This document shows, piece after piece, positions 27,486 through 37,186 of a DNA stretch of 64,000 nucleotides (positions are counted from its first letter, which is position 1; each line of letters begins with the position of its first letter). The notes beneath the pieces were generated by a model. It had not been told where the DNA came from. It ran no database searches and saw only the letters and a list, made by a program, of their open reading frames with translations. This DNA is from Verrucomicrobiales bacterium (GTDB lineage: Bacteria > Verrucomicrobiota > Verrucomicrobiia > Limisphaerales > CAIMTB01), in the NCBI GenBank assembly GCA_016795425.1, contig JAEUHG010000030.1:1-64000 (forward strand). The letters are read 5' to 3'. Position numbers and translations under genes: made by a program.

Positions 27486-30283
27486 GGTCGGCGGCTTTCC
27501 GTTGCCAGAGTCGACTCCATGAGTGCCCGGGCCTCGGCGTCGAGGATTTCGATGGCCATCCATTCGCGTAGCCAGCAGTCGGATGGATGCGATCTGACCT
27601 TCTGCCAGGCGCCGTACCCTGCCTGGTACGCTTCCCGCGCCGCCTCGTGTCGCCCGAGACGCGTCTCCGCGAGGGCGATGGTGAAACGGGCGGCCACCTG
27701 ACGCAGATCCCGCGGATTCTCGAAGGGAACGCTGCGCGCCAGTGTCAGCGCCTCGTCGAAGCGCTCCTGTCGGTAACGGATCAATGCCGCGGTTGACGGC
27801 TCGCCGTCCGCACCATCCCTTGTCGCCGGTCCAGCCAACGCAGCCGCCTGATCCACCAGCGAACGGTTGGTCGAACCCAGAACCACCACCGCCGCCAAGC
27901 GTTCTTTGTCGACGGAGGACAATGAACCAGTGAATCGTTCAAGACCCTCCCGGCATTGTTTCTCGTAGTCCACGCGTTGTCCGGCATGCAACAGCATTAA
28001 GGTGGCATCCTGCCAATCGTCGAAGGTCCCGCGATCCACCCGGGACGCCGACAAGGCGTCTTCCAGAGCTCGAGCCTCGCGCCCGGATCGCAGGTACAAT
28101 TCGCGGCGTTCGCGACGAAGTTCAGCAAGAATCCCTGGCTCGGCGTTGGTGTAACGAACCAGCCCGTCGTTGAGAACCGATTCTGCATCGTCAAAGCGTG
28201 AGGCCCGCATCAATTGGCGCACCAGGACCACCCGGGTCATGAAGACCAACTGACCGTTAAGCATTTCGCCGAAGGTGACCTCCTGATCGAGACGCTCGCG
28301 AAGCATGGCGATGGCCTCGTTGGTCTTGCCGACATCGAACAGGTACCCAGCGACGACGACCCGGTGGTAGGAAAGGCCGTAGGTTTGGAACCCGAACGCC
28401 TTTGAGACGGCTACCTGAAAGTGCCGCGCATGTTCGACCACAGCCTCGGCATCTCCCCGCGTTTTCGCCAAGGCAGCCAGGTCCTTCCGGGCGTAAGCGA
28501 TCGCCGTCCAATCCGGTGGCACCGCTGCTTCGGACGCGATCAGATTGGTTTGGATCAGCGCCTCGAGGTCCGGCCCCGTCCTTGCTTCTGAAACCAAGAA
28601 ATCGGCCAGGTACATTCTGGCGAATCGAGTATCGGGAGCTGCAGGACCGAACTCCCGCTCCATTTCACGGGTCGCTTGGCGTAGCAACTCCTCGGCGCGG
28701 GCCCCATGGCCACTCCAGGATCTCACGAACGCCAGATTCACCTTCCAAAGCAGCCGTCTCATCGGTGGACCGGAAGTGTTGACGAACCGGGTCTCGAATT
28801 CGTTCGCAAGATTCGAAAGGGTCGTCTTGTCGATGCGATGGGCCAAACCGTAGGTGAGCGATCGCCAGTCCTGGCTCATCTTGAACAGTTCCGCCCCACG
28901 CAGGCTTTCGCGTTCCAGCTTCTCCAAGGCGCGAGCCGTTTCTGCCCGGGCATGCTCAGCCCGTCGCGCCTGCGCCATCGCCGCGAGGATGCCCAGGATC
29001 AAACTGATCACCACCGCCAGCGCTGCCGCAAACGCCAATCGATGCCGGCGCACCATCCGCACACAAAGATACCAGGCGCTCGGCGGACGGGCCGATACCG
29101 GATCCATCGCCAGATGCCGGGTCAGATCCGTCGCCAATCCGTTTGTCGTGAGATACCGCCGGTTTCGGTCCTTCTCGAGGCACTTCATCACGATCCAATC
29201 CAAATCCCCGCGCACCACCCGTATCAGCCGCGGCGGTGCCAGCGACCGGGATTTCGCGGTCCGATCGATCTGCGCCCCAACCAGGGTGCTCAATCGCTTA
29301 GAGGGACGAGGCGGTTCCTCCTCGCGAATGCGGCGGCGCATCGCGTCGAAGCCGGAGCTCAGCAGGTCCTTCGGATCGAACGGCGGCGAGCCTGTCAGCA
29401 GTTCGTATAACAACACTCCGAGGCTGTAGATGTCCGACCGTGTATCCACGTCCGTGCCGTCCAATCCTGCCTGCTCCGGGCTCATGTAGGCCGGCGTTCC
29501 CATGAACTGATGGAACGCGGTGAAAAGGGTCTGATCAGTCAGCCGTCCCTGCGTGGCCTTGGCGATGCCAAAGTCGATCACCTTCGGAATGGGCTGGCCG
29601 TCCAGGACGGCGACCAGGACATTCGACGGTTTCAGGTCACGATGGATGATGCCCTTCTGATGGGCGTGCTGGACCGCGCCGCAAACCTGGATGAACAAAT
29701 CGATCCGCTGTTTCGGGGAAAGACTTTCGCGATCGCAGTATTCGGTGATGGGCGATCCTCTCACCAACTCCATTACAAAGTAGGGATGCCCTGCCGATGT
29801 GGCGCCGCCATCCAACACTCGGGCGATATTGGGATGGTCCATCAAGGCCAACGCCTGGCGTTCGGCCTCGAAACGCGCCACCACCGATTTGGTGTCCATG
29901 CCGGGCTTCAGCACTTTGAGCGCCACGCGACGCTGCACCGGCTCCCGTTGTTCCGCCAAATAGACGATGCCGCAGCCGCCCTCGCCGATTTGTTCCAGCA
30001 ACCGATAGCGCCCAATCCAATCCCCCGCCCGCGGTCCCGCGACCCCAAGCACCGCCTCCTCAGTGGATGAGTCACCCAGCCCGATTCGCGGGAGCGTCAA
30101 AGCAGCGGTGTCGAAGCGCTGATCATCGAGCTCATGCGCCGCCAGCAACTCCTCGACCGCCTGACGAAGTTCCGGCTGGCCCATGCAGGCATGATCCAGC
30201 AGCGCCTGACGCTCGGATGCGGACAACGCCAGGCATTGTTCGAACAGGCTCTCTTCGCGTGAAGGTGGTGTTGGCATAATCAT
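27482..30283 (-). CDS. Membrane-spanning Hanks-type Ser/Thr protein kinase
   Basis: 933 residues. The N-terminal segment 'SLFEQCLALSASERQALLDHAC' is typical of Planctomycete, Verrucomicrobia and Acidobacteria kinases. The kinase domain (about 93-395) has GEGGCGIV (100-107), K123 in VALKV, HRDLKPSN with D216, DFG with D237 and 'GTPAYMSPEQ'. A single membrane helix (LAFAAALAVVISLILGILAAMA) spans about 416-437. The following 490 residues are helix-rich and look TPR-like, presumably a periplasmic or extracellular sensor. First gene of the unit; its stop overlaps the sigma start by four bases. Start ATG 30283 or 30277; no clear ribosome site in either case. Confidence 0.93.
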   Translation of the reverse strand: MIMPTPPSREESLFEQCLALSASERQALLDHACMGQPELRQAVEELLAAHELDDQRFDTAALTLPRIGLGDSSTEEAVLGVAGPRAGDWIGRYRLLEQIGEGGCGIVYLAEQREPVQRRVALKVLKPGMDTKSVVARFEAERQALALMDHPNIARVLDGGATSAGHPYFVMELVRGSPITEYCDRESLSPKQRIDLFIQVCGAVQHAHQKGIIHRDLKPSNVLVAVLDGQPIPKVIDFGIAKATQGRLTDQTLFTAFHQFMGTPAYMSPEQAGLDGTDVDTRSDIYSLGVLLYELLTGSPPFDPKDLLSSGFDAMRRRIREEEPPRPSKRLSTLVGAQIDRTAKSRSLAPPRLIRVVRGDLDWIVMKCLEKDRNRRYLTTNGLATDLTRHLAMDPVSARPPSAWYLCVRMVRRHRLAFAAALAVVISLILGILAAMAQARRAEHARAETARALEKLERESLRGAELFKMSQDWRSLTYGLAHRIDKTTLSNLANEFETRFVNTSGPPMRRLLWKVNLAFVRSWSGHGARAEELLRQATREMEREFGPAAPDTRFARMYLADFLVSEARTGPDLEALIQTNLIASEAAVPPDWTAIAYARKDLAALAKTRGDAEAVVEHARHFQVAVSKAFGFQTYGLSYHRVVVAGYLFDVGKTNEAIAMLRERLDQEVTFGEMLNGQLVFMTRVVLVRQLMRASRFDDAESVLNDGLVRYTNAEPGILAELRRERRELYLRSGREARALEDALSASRVDRGTFDDWQDATLMLLHAGQRVDYEKQCREGLERFTGSLSSVDKERLAAVVVLGSTNRSLVDQAAALAGPATRDGADGEPSTAALIRYRQERFDEALTLARSVPFENPRDLRQVAARFTIALAETRLGRHEAAREAYQAGYGAWQKVRSHPSDCWLREWMAIEILDAEARALMESTLATESRRP

Positions 30284-30674
30284 CGAAGTTTGCCACCGGG
30301 GCGTCCTTCGGGATTCACATGCGCGGAATACCGTGGAAATGGATCAGTTATTTTCACCCAACAAAAGTCTCTAGCATGCCGGGTTCGACACCGGGATGTG
30401 CGGGACGGAAGAGAGGTGTGTTGCCACCGAGCGTACAGAGGTCACAGAGAGACTCTTCTCGCAGCCTGGTTCCGCGGACTCCCTCGGTGATCTCCGTGAT
30501 CTCCGTGATCTCCGTGGCCCGAGCCCATACAGCTCCGGGTCCACGGGCGCGCACTTCGCCCCGCGGCGACTCGCGATTTTTTTGATCCGGTTTCGAGGAA
30601 AAATCCGCTTGTGGGCCTGAACGCGCTCAGCGCGCTTCGAATCGCAACCAAGAACAACCAATAGAAATACTCGT
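30284..30674. other. Divergent gap of 391 bases between kinase and HAF-protein genes
   Basis: It must hold promoters for both the minus-strand kinase unit and the plus-strand HAF gene, but no confident -35/-10 pair was recognised. Its centre is occupied by the family D inverted repeat at 30423-30519. No gene was seen. Confidence 0.6.
30423..30519. repeat. Imperfect inverted repeat, family D, with three GATCTCCGT units
   Basis: The left arm starts GCCACCGAG and contains CAGAGGTCACAGAGA. The right arm has three tandem GATCTCCGT units (30489-30515) and ends GTGGC. The arms pair imperfectly over about 29 bases. Sequence style matches the perfect inverted repeat at 2728-2791. Confidence 0.7.
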
Positions 30675-31793
30675 ATGCGCCCCTCCGATCGATCCCGAGT
30701 CCTCCTCGTCCAGGCTCTAAGTCTTATCCTGCTCCCGACAGCCTCCATTATCGCCGGCAACGACAGATCCGAGGAGCTTCGACGCATCCCTCGCCAATAT
30801 TCGGTCGCCGAGCTGGGAGTCGCCGGTGGGCGAAGCAGAAGTTACGTCATGAATGCCCGCTGCCTAAATGACTCAGGCCAGGTCGTCGGTTGGGCAAACG
30901 ATGGCGAGCCCTATGACTTCTTGGATGACACCGCCGTATTCTGGGATCCTCGACGCGGTGCCCGCGTCCTCCAGAGCCTTCCCGGGGCGGTGGCATCTCT
31001 CGCTCTCGCCCTGAATAACCAGGGTCAAGCGGTCGGGATTTCCGGAGAACCTTTTCCCCTCAGTCACCCGGTGGTCTGGCGCCATGCGTCTTCCGATCCC
31101 GTGGCGCTTCCCCTCCCCGAAGGCGCACTGGGCGGCATGGCCACCGGCATCAATGCGCATGGCCTGGTCATCGGCGCGATCATCACCTCTGAGGGCCTGG
31201 CTTCGCCGTTGGCATGGAGGAACGGTCAACCCGCGCTACTCCCGCTCAACCCAGCCAACCCGAACAGCGAGGGCTGGTGCTTCGCCGTCAATGACCGCGG
31301 AACCGTGGTCGGACACATCGACGGCATACCGACTGCCTGGATCAACGGAAGTCCCGTGACTCTCGGGAGTTTTGGAGGAGCGTTTGGCTATGCCAGCTCC
31401 ATCAACAATCGCGGCCTGATCGCCGGCTCCGCCGAAACCCCGGACGGCAATCCCCACGCCTACATGTGGGCCAACGGCGTCATGGTCCGCCTCGGCGGCG
31501 ACGAACCCTACTCCTCGGCGCTCTCCCTCAATAATCGGGGCGAAATCGTCGGAGCCGCCGGCCTCGCCAATCTCGAAGGCCGGGCCGTCCTTTGGACCGG
31601 AACCGAGCGCGTCTGGCTGGGCGACCGGATTCCATCGGATTCTGGTTGGACCTTGTTGGAGGCCGACTGCATCAACGACCGCGGACAGATCACCGGGATC
31701 GGATATCACGACGGCCAGCCGCGCGTGTTCTTACTCACCCCGCGCAGCGGCCTGGATCGGGACGCGTGCGATGATCGGATCGAGAATCCTTGA
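30675..31793 (+). CDS. HAF-repeat secreted protein
   Basis: 372 residues with signal peptide LLVQALSLILLPTASIIAG. The body is a series of HAF-type repeats with the pattern 'x-INN-x-G-x-I-V/A-G', for example 'CLNDSGQVVGWAN', 'ALNNQGQAVGIS', 'AVNDRGTVVGHI', 'SINNRGLIAGSAE', 'SLNNRGEIVGAAG' and 'CINDRGQITGIG', spaced about 45-55 residues. This covers nearly the whole mature chain and is probably a beta-propeller. The HAF family is extracellular and of unknown function. It is followed by a strong terminator at 31821. The N-terminal part of the protein at 32417-37186 carries the same repeats. Confidence 0.88.
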   Translation: MRPSDRSRVLLVQALSLILLPTASIIAGNDRSEELRRIPRQYSVAELGVAGGRSRSYVMNARCLNDSGQVVGWANDGEPYDFLDDTAVFWDPRRGARVLQSLPGAVASLALALNNQGQAVGISGEPFPLSHPVVWRHASSDPVALPLPEGALGGMATGINAHGLVIGAIITSEGLASPLAWRNGQPALLPLNPANPNSEGWCFAVNDRGTVVGHIDGIPTAWINGSPVTLGSFGGAFGYASSINNRGLIAGSAETPDGNPHAYMWANGVMVRLGGDEPYSSALSLNNRGEIVGAAGLANLEGRAVLWTGTERVWLGDRIPSDSGWTLLEADCINDRGQITGIGYHDGQPRVFLLTPRSGLDRDACDDRIENP

Positions 31794-31820
31794 GCGAAAC
31801 ACCGTCACCTCCGAACGCCC

Positions 31821-31864
31821 CATCGCCCGCGGTTCGATAACGAGCCTGCGGGCGATGAGGTTTT
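31821..31864 (+). terminator. Rho-independent terminator after the HAF gene
   Basis: CATCGCCCGC (31821-31830) pairs perfectly with GCGGGCGATG (31848-31857), with further pairing inward. The stem is followed by AGGTTTT. It lies 28 bases after the HAF stop codon and upstream of the PhnA-like gene. Confidence 0.85.
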
Positions 31865-31922
31865 GTGTCATCGAGGCTCATGGTTGTGACGCCGGGTTCC
31901 GATCTGGTAGGCTGCTTCGCTC

Positions 31923-32246
31923 ATGAACGCGACGTGTCCCATGTGTGAAACCGAGGAAGTGCTGAAGCATGCCGAGCGCTTTGAATGCGCCACCTGCGGT
32001 CATGAATGGGACCGGCCAGCCGAAGCGGAAAAGCCGCGTGTGGTCAAAGACGCCCACGGCACACCCCTTGCCGATGGCGACCAAGTGATTCTTCTGAAGG
32101 CCCTGCCACTCAAGGGCTCGAACCAGGTGCTCAAGGGCGGTTCAAAATCGAAGCCCATCAAGCTCGTGGACGGCGATCACGAGATCTCCTGCAAGATCGA
32201 CGGGATCTCGGTGGGCTTGAAGGCCTGTTTTGTTCGCAAGGCCTGA
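31923..32246 (+). CDS. yjdM: PhnA/YjdM-family zinc-ribbon protein
   Basis: 107 residues. The N-terminal zinc ribbon is CPMC (5-8) and CATC (22-25). The C-terminal PhnA domain reads 'VKDAHGTPLADGDQVILLKALPLKG' and 'KPIKLVDGDHEISCKIDGISVGLKACFVRK', the family consensus. E. coli YjdM was once called PhnA, but phosphonate hydrolysis is not established for this family. Cytoplasmic, one of the few non-exported proteins in the window. It follows a terminator and is probably transcribed alone. Length is normal for the family. Confidence 0.9.
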   Translation: MNATCPMCETEEVLKHAERFECATCGHEWDRPAEAEKPRVVKDAHGTPLADGDQVILLKALPLKGSNQVLKGGSKSKPIKLVDGDHEISCKIDGISVGLKACFVRKA

Positions 32247-32255
32247 GGGCGCCGC

Positions 32256-32370
32256 CTCGTCGCAGCGCGACGAGGGTCACCGAACCGGATCCGATCGCGA
32301 CTCAGGTGAGACCTGTCGCGCCCCGGACGGGCAATCCCGTCCTGGTTCATCGTCCGTGTGTCGTTCTGAA
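32256..32370 (+). repeat. Repeat family A, full-length copy
   Basis: CCTCGTCGC-AGC-GCGACGAGG (32256-32276) is a 9-bp perfect stem. It is followed by the conserved tail with ACCGGATCC, CAGGTGAGACCTGTCGCG, and an end segment CCTGGTTCATCGTCCGTGTG. The same order is found in reverse orientation at 9605-9716. It begins 10 bases after the PhnA-like stop. Confidence 0.85.
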
Positions 32371-32416
32371 TGGAACTGAACGCCGCCCACCCGCCCTTGC
32401 CTTCCGCCCAGTGAGC

Positions 32417-35400
32417 TCAGGGAACGCGTCGCAATCGAAACATGCGATCGGGGCTCGTCGACACGTTCGTCACCTGGTTCCACTCTCCCGACCTCGCCGG
32501 CGTACCCTCCATCGCCATCCATGCCTGGTTGAACGTGGTCGCGTCGGCATACTCGACCCCCATGTTCGTCACGCTCGACGGCCAGGAAAGAACCGAGGCA
32601 GTCCGCGGAACGTGGTTGGTCGTCCAGATCCACTGTTCGCCCACGCGAATCGGCACATAACGTTCGGCAAACCCGCGAGGCAGGACCTCGATCGTCAAGG
32701 TGGGCCCCGGCAGCACCGGATCCGCAGGGAGCAACGCCACCTGGATGATGCCATTGGCCACTTGGTCGAGATCCGCCGGACCGCCGTCCACCAGCGTGAA
32801 GCGGATTTCGTCGCCCGACGCATTGGCATCGATTGACACCCATTGGTGCGTGCTTCCGCCCGGCGTTGCCTGGCGTGCGTACATTCGGGAAACCATCGGC
32901 GCCCCGTGGCGAATCCACGTCAACGAAATCGAGGCGCCCACTCCCGCATTCACCAGCGTCATGTCGATGGTGCCCATCGGAAACACCATGTGGGCAGGCA
33001 ACGACCCAGGATCCAGCAGGGTCGCGGGTCGGACGTCGCGCAACTCCCCGGCCCCCGGCGCGACCACCGTCGACCATTCACCCATAACCGTCGGAAACGA
33101 TGTCACGCCAGGCTGCCGCGAGTCTGGAACCCCATCGCCGTTGCCATCCCCGTTGCCAACGCCATCGCCTGGGCTCGACTCGAAGGCCTCCCTCTGACGG
33201 TCATGCAACGAGAGGGGCGGTCGGGCGTTTCGGGCGGACACACGATCCTCGACGCGATCGCTGATGGCGTCGCTGTCGTTATCGACCGGTCCCTGCACCA
33301 GGATCGCCGGTGAAAACATGGAGGTATTGCCCTCAGGATCGGTGATCGTCGACGTGACCCAGTACCCCGGCAGCAGGGCCGGCTCATGCACGAACACCCG
33401 GAACTGAGAGATTCCGGAGGCGTCGACCATTTGTTGGGACACGGCCAACAGGTTCTTGCCCTCGCCCCCACCGAAGGTGGTCACCGAGGCCTGGTCGCTG
33501 AAGAACAGTTCGAGCTCGTACCTCCGCGGTTCACGGAAGAGCTCGGCGGTGGTGGTTCGCAGGCTGCCTTGGATCTCCACCGCATCACCCGCGATGGCCC
33601 GAATCAGTTCCGGATGGTTCTGAAGCCCGTTGGGCCCATCGTCGGTGTCCCCGTCGTCATTGTTCCAACTCCGAGGGGTGTCGGCATCGAACAGCTGAAT
33701 TCCGAGATACTGATTGTCCCAAATCAGATTATTGAAGATGTGATGGCGCCCACCGGATCCGACCAGGATCCCGGCACCGTACCCGGCGGTGGGTGCCGGT
33801 CTTGCGTGCCCATGAGAGAAGACCCGATTGCCTTCAAGGAGGGTGCCGGTCGGTCGGAAAACGCCGGCGCCCAGGATCTCGATGCCATTGCCCTCCTCCA
33901 CGTGGGCGACCACGTTGGATCGAATCAGACCTTCGTTCGCCCCCTCGACACGGATTCCAGCCAGACGCAGCGGCACCGCGGTGTCGCTCTGTGCCTCGAG
34001 GCCGATGCGATTGCCCTGAATCCGGTTGCGATCGGCCGACAACGGCGCCGCCCGGACTGCCACGCCGATCTGACAATCTCCGATAACATTTCCTTCACCC
34101 GGCGCAACACCGCCGACGTCGTTCGCCTCGCCGCGAACGTCGATGCCCACAGTCGCGGCCAAACCATAGACGAGGTCCGTGGGATTCCTCGCGAACACCG
34201 CTCGACCCAGCCGCCCCAGGCCGATGCGATTTCCTTGGATCACATTCCAGCGTCCCACCACCGCCACACCACTGTCATAGCAGGCCGCGATGATGTTGCC
34301 CTCCTGAGGCGCCGGTCCCCCGACAAGATTGGCGTCTCCTTGCACGATGACTCCTGACATCATCCGATTCCGAGCCACAGACGCGCTTTCGACGGCACGT
34401 TCGCCGCTTCGGTCGACCCCGATCCGGTTGCCTTGAACGATATTGGCAGTGCCAGCGATCTGAACGGCCGGTCCCGCCACCTGAAGATCGTCGCCGGCCA
34501 TTTCCAGATACGCATCGGATACTCCGGAGACCAGATTGCCCGAACGCTCACCTGGCCCGCCGATGCGGTTGTAGGATCCGGCACCCGAGATACCGCCACC
34601 GACCACCGACTGAAGGAGACCGGTATCCAGACCGGCCTGCAGTCCGTTTGCCCGGCCTTGGAGACCGGTCGCGTCCGTTCCAATGAAATTGCCTTCGATG
34701 ACATTGCCGTCGCCTTCGAATCGGATTCCGAACAACGGAAACTGATTGATGACAAAACCGCTGATGCGCGAGCCATTCGCCCTGAGCGTGAGCCCATGCG
34801 CGGCCGAGGCATTCTCGGGCCATTCATCAAAACGTTCCCGTACCACCGGAAACGGTCCTTCCGCCACGATGAGGCCACCGCTCAACTGCACCGGCGGCGT
34901 TTCCGCGTTCGGCCTCTGGGACCACCCGTCGAGGTCCACCGCGTCCGTGATGATCGGCAGCCCCGTCATTGGGAAAAGCCGAGGATTCCCACCATCGAAG
35001 GTGTTTCCTTCCGCTGGAATCGCGAAACGGATCCGATCTTTGCCGGGGCGTTGGTTCCCGACTTCGATCGCGGATCGCAAGGTGGTCTGCAGCCCGGGCT
35101 TCAGCAGATCCACATCCGCCACGCGATCGTAGGGATCTGCGTCCGACTCATCTCCCGTGGAATTTACCACGATCTCGCCACCCACCTCAGTCACGGCCTC
35201 GACCGTGTCGCGGATCTCACCGGGTTCGTTCGAAGGTTCGAGCGTGTACACCACGCGTTTGACGTCACCGACCGAATTTGGGGTACCCGTGACGCGCAAG
35301 GTCATCTGGTGGAATCGGCCCGGTGCCAACTCCGGCATCACCCAACCCGCGCCGCTGCGCACGGCGCTGGAGACATCCGCGGTTCCGAATTGGTGACGCA

Positions 35401-37186
35401 CTTCCCAACCTTCCCCATTCGACCCTTCGTCCGCCTTCAGTCGAAACGTTCGGGACCGGGTGTCATCATTCTCCACACGCACATGGAACTCGGAGACCTC
35501 CGAGGCGCCGACGCTGTTGGTTCGAACCTGCCGGCCCTGTGGCGTCGCCTGATACTCGTCGTTGAGCGCATACGCTGCGTCGGGTTCCACCGCCCTTTTG
35601 ATCAACAGATCGGCGCGGTCGAGCACCCGCAGCGTCTCGGCATAGGCGATCGGGGTGTCGTTGGTGACACCTCCAGAGATCAACCGCCCTTGACTGTACC
35701 AGCGGGAGCTCCCGCTGGCGGTCGCCCGAATCTGTTGTCGTATTTCGAAGCTGCCAAACGCCGGAACGACGCGCGGAGCCGGAGGTGTCGGTGTGCCCAC
35801 CAACTCGAACTTGGCGCTGCCATTGAATCGGAACCCGATGGGCAGACCCAGAGTTGAGGGAGTGCTCGCGTGATTGCGGATCCGCAACGTGAAGGTCACC
35901 GTCTCCCCCACGCGCACCTGGTTGGTGCTGAGGAACGCTTCGGCATCCGCCAGTGGACGCATGACGATCGGCACCAGTTGCTGACCTTGGTTGGGCAGGC
36001 CCCACCCGCTGATCCACCCGTATTCGTTGATGGACCAACCGGACGACGCCCCCCCGCGCCGCGGAAAAAGGTCCGAACTGGCCGGAACGAATTGCCGGAG
36101 GGCGATGGATCGTCGCTCCGACCAAAGATAGACGTTGTTGTTCGGTGCCGTGCCGTAGCTCCAAAGGATGTTCCCCTGGTCGTTGAGATCGATGGCCTCC
36201 AACCAGGTGTTTGTCACGCTGAACAGCGTGTTCAACCCCGCCCCAAGGCCATAGGAAGGCCGAGGCAACCAAAGGAACATCCTGATGACATTTCCCTTCT
36301 CGGAAATCTGTCCGACGATCTCGCCCAGGTTGTTGATCTTCGACGGCTGCAGTTTCCCTTCACCCGTATAGCCCACGACCTCCCGGAGCCAACGCAATCC
36401 AGGATTCCATAGGGCCGGCTGTGAACTCAGGGTGCCGTCCGGCTCGCGATAGGGCGCCACTCCGATCACTTCCCCGCGATCGTTCAAATCCAACGCGCCA
36501 CCGACGGTGCCTGGCGCCAGAAAGGCGTACTCCCCGGATGTGTTGCCCAGAAAATCACCGCCGAACTCCTCCCCTGTCAGCCTATTCCGAATGGGATAAT
36601 TCCCCAGGAGCCCGTCACGATTGTTGACGCCAATGGCGACGGGCCGTAACCGAATGACATTGTTCCATAGCTGCCGGACGTAGGTATGGACACCCAGTCG
36701 CCGCGGAACCGTCGCCCCGGGATCCAAAGCCACCAAATCATAGAACAAACCCAATTCCTGGATCCGGTCCGCCCCGGCATTGTCAAAGGTCGCATTCACC
36801 AGGCCTTCATAGTTCTCCCAACCGACCGCCGTCCCGTTGTCGTTCAAATCCCAAAGGGTCAGCGCCGAAGTCGCCCAGGTCAGGTCCGTCGCGTGCTTGG
36901 CGACGGACGCGACAATACGTCGGTACGTGAGGTCCGAGTTGACGCCTACCGACCACTGAGCCATGACGGCACCCTTCTGCCCGGTGGAAGTCCTGTTTTC
37001 GGACGCGTTCTCGATCAATATCTCCCCTCGATTGTTAATGACTCGGGGAGAGAGAATTGCAGTCTCACCTGGTAGAAAGGTACTTGGCGGAGGAGAAAGC
37101 CGACGTATCTCGTAGGTCTGACCAACGACCGGAATGCGAGTCGCGATACACCATGCGATCAACCAAAAGACGCGCATAAACCTCAT
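32417..37186 (-). CDS. Giant secreted HAF / DUF11-like / parallel beta-helix protein
   Basis: 1589 residues from ATG 37186; ATG 37177 is an alternative. Signal peptide MRVFWLIAWCIATRIPVVGQ. Order: HAF-type repeats (about 30-430; 'VINNRGEIL', 'DLNDNGTAVGW', 'DLNDRGEVIGV', 'KINNLGEIVGQ'), DUF11-like Ig domains (440-720), and a long right-handed beta-helix region (about 740-1260; 'NVIEGNFIGTDATG', 'NVIQGNRIGLGR', 'NRIQGNRIGLEA', 'HHIFNNLIWDNQY'). A calcium-repeat-like spacer and a 'DGGPADLDQVANGIIQV' module follow; the latter matches a choice-of-anchor U domain and suggests surface display. NosD/CASH-type helices can bind or cut carbohydrates, but no catalytic residues were recognised. Confidence 0.85.
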   Translation of the reverse strand: MRFMRVFWLIAWCIATRIPVVGQTYEIRRLSPPPSTFLPGETAILSPRVINNRGEILIENASENRTSTGQKGAVMAQWSVGVNSDLTYRRIVASVAKHATDLTWATSALTLWDLNDNGTAVGWENYEGLVNATFDNAGADRIQELGLFYDLVALDPGATVPRRLGVHTYVRQLWNNVIRLRPVAIGVNNRDGLLGNYPIRNRLTGEEFGGDFLGNTSGEYAFLAPGTVGGALDLNDRGEVIGVAPYREPDGTLSSQPALWNPGLRWLREVVGYTGEGKLQPSKINNLGEIVGQISEKGNVIRMFLWLPRPSYGLGAGLNTLFSVTNTWLEAIDLNDQGNILWSYGTAPNNNVYLWSERRSIALRQFVPASSDLFPRRGGASSGWSINEYGWISGWGLPNQGQQLVPIVMRPLADAEAFLSTNQVRVGETVTFTLRIRNHASTPSTLGLPIGFRFNGSAKFELVGTPTPPAPRVVPAFGSFEIRQQIRATASGSSRWYSQGRLISGGVTNDTPIAYAETLRVLDRADLLIKRAVEPDAAYALNDEYQATPQGRQVRTNSVGASEVSEFHVRVENDDTRSRTFRLKADEGSNGEGWEVRHQFGTADVSSAVRSGAGWVMPELAPGRFHQMTLRVTGTPNSVGDVKRVVYTLEPSNEPGEIRDTVEAVTEVGGEIVVNSTGDESDADPYDRVADVDLLKPGLQTTLRSAIEVGNQRPGKDRIRFAIPAEGNTFDGGNPRLFPMTGLPIITDAVDLDGWSQRPNAETPPVQLSGGLIVAEGPFPVVRERFDEWPENASAAHGLTLRANGSRISGFVINQFPLFGIRFEGDGNVIEGNFIGTDATGLQGRANGLQAGLDTGLLQSVVGGGISGAGSYNRIGGPGERSGNLVSGVSDAYLEMAGDDLQVAGPAVQIAGTANIVQGNRIGVDRSGERAVESASVARNRMMSGVIVQGDANLVGGPAPQEGNIIAACYDSGVAVVGRWNVIQGNRIGLGRLGRAVFARNPTDLVYGLAATVGIDVRGEANDVGGVAPGEGNVIGDCQIGVAVRAAPLSADRNRIQGNRIGLEAQSDTAVPLRLAGIRVEGANEGLIRSNVVAHVEEGNGIEILGAGVFRPTGTLLEGNRVFSHGHARPAPTAGYGAGILVGSGGRHHIFNNLIWDNQYLGIQLFDADTPRSWNNDDGDTDDGPNGLQNHPELIRAIAGDAVEIQGSLRTTTAELFREPRRYELELFFSDQASVTTFGGGEGKNLLAVSQQMVDASGISQFRVFVHEPALLPGYWVTSTITDPEGNTSMFSPAILVQGPVDNDSDAISDRVEDRVSARNARPPLSLHDRQREAFESSPGDGVGNGDGNGDGVPDSRQPGVTSFPTVMGEWSTVVAPGAGELRDVRPATLLDPGSLPAHMVFPMGTIDMTLVNAGVGASISLTWIRHGAPMVSRMYARQATPGGSTHQWVSIDANASGDEIRFTLVDGGPADLDQVANGIIQVALLPADPVLPGPTLTIEVLPRGFAERYVPIRVGEQWIWTTNHVPRTASVLSWPSSVTNMGVEYADATTFNQAWMAMEGTPARSGEWNQVTNVSTSPDRMFRLRRVP

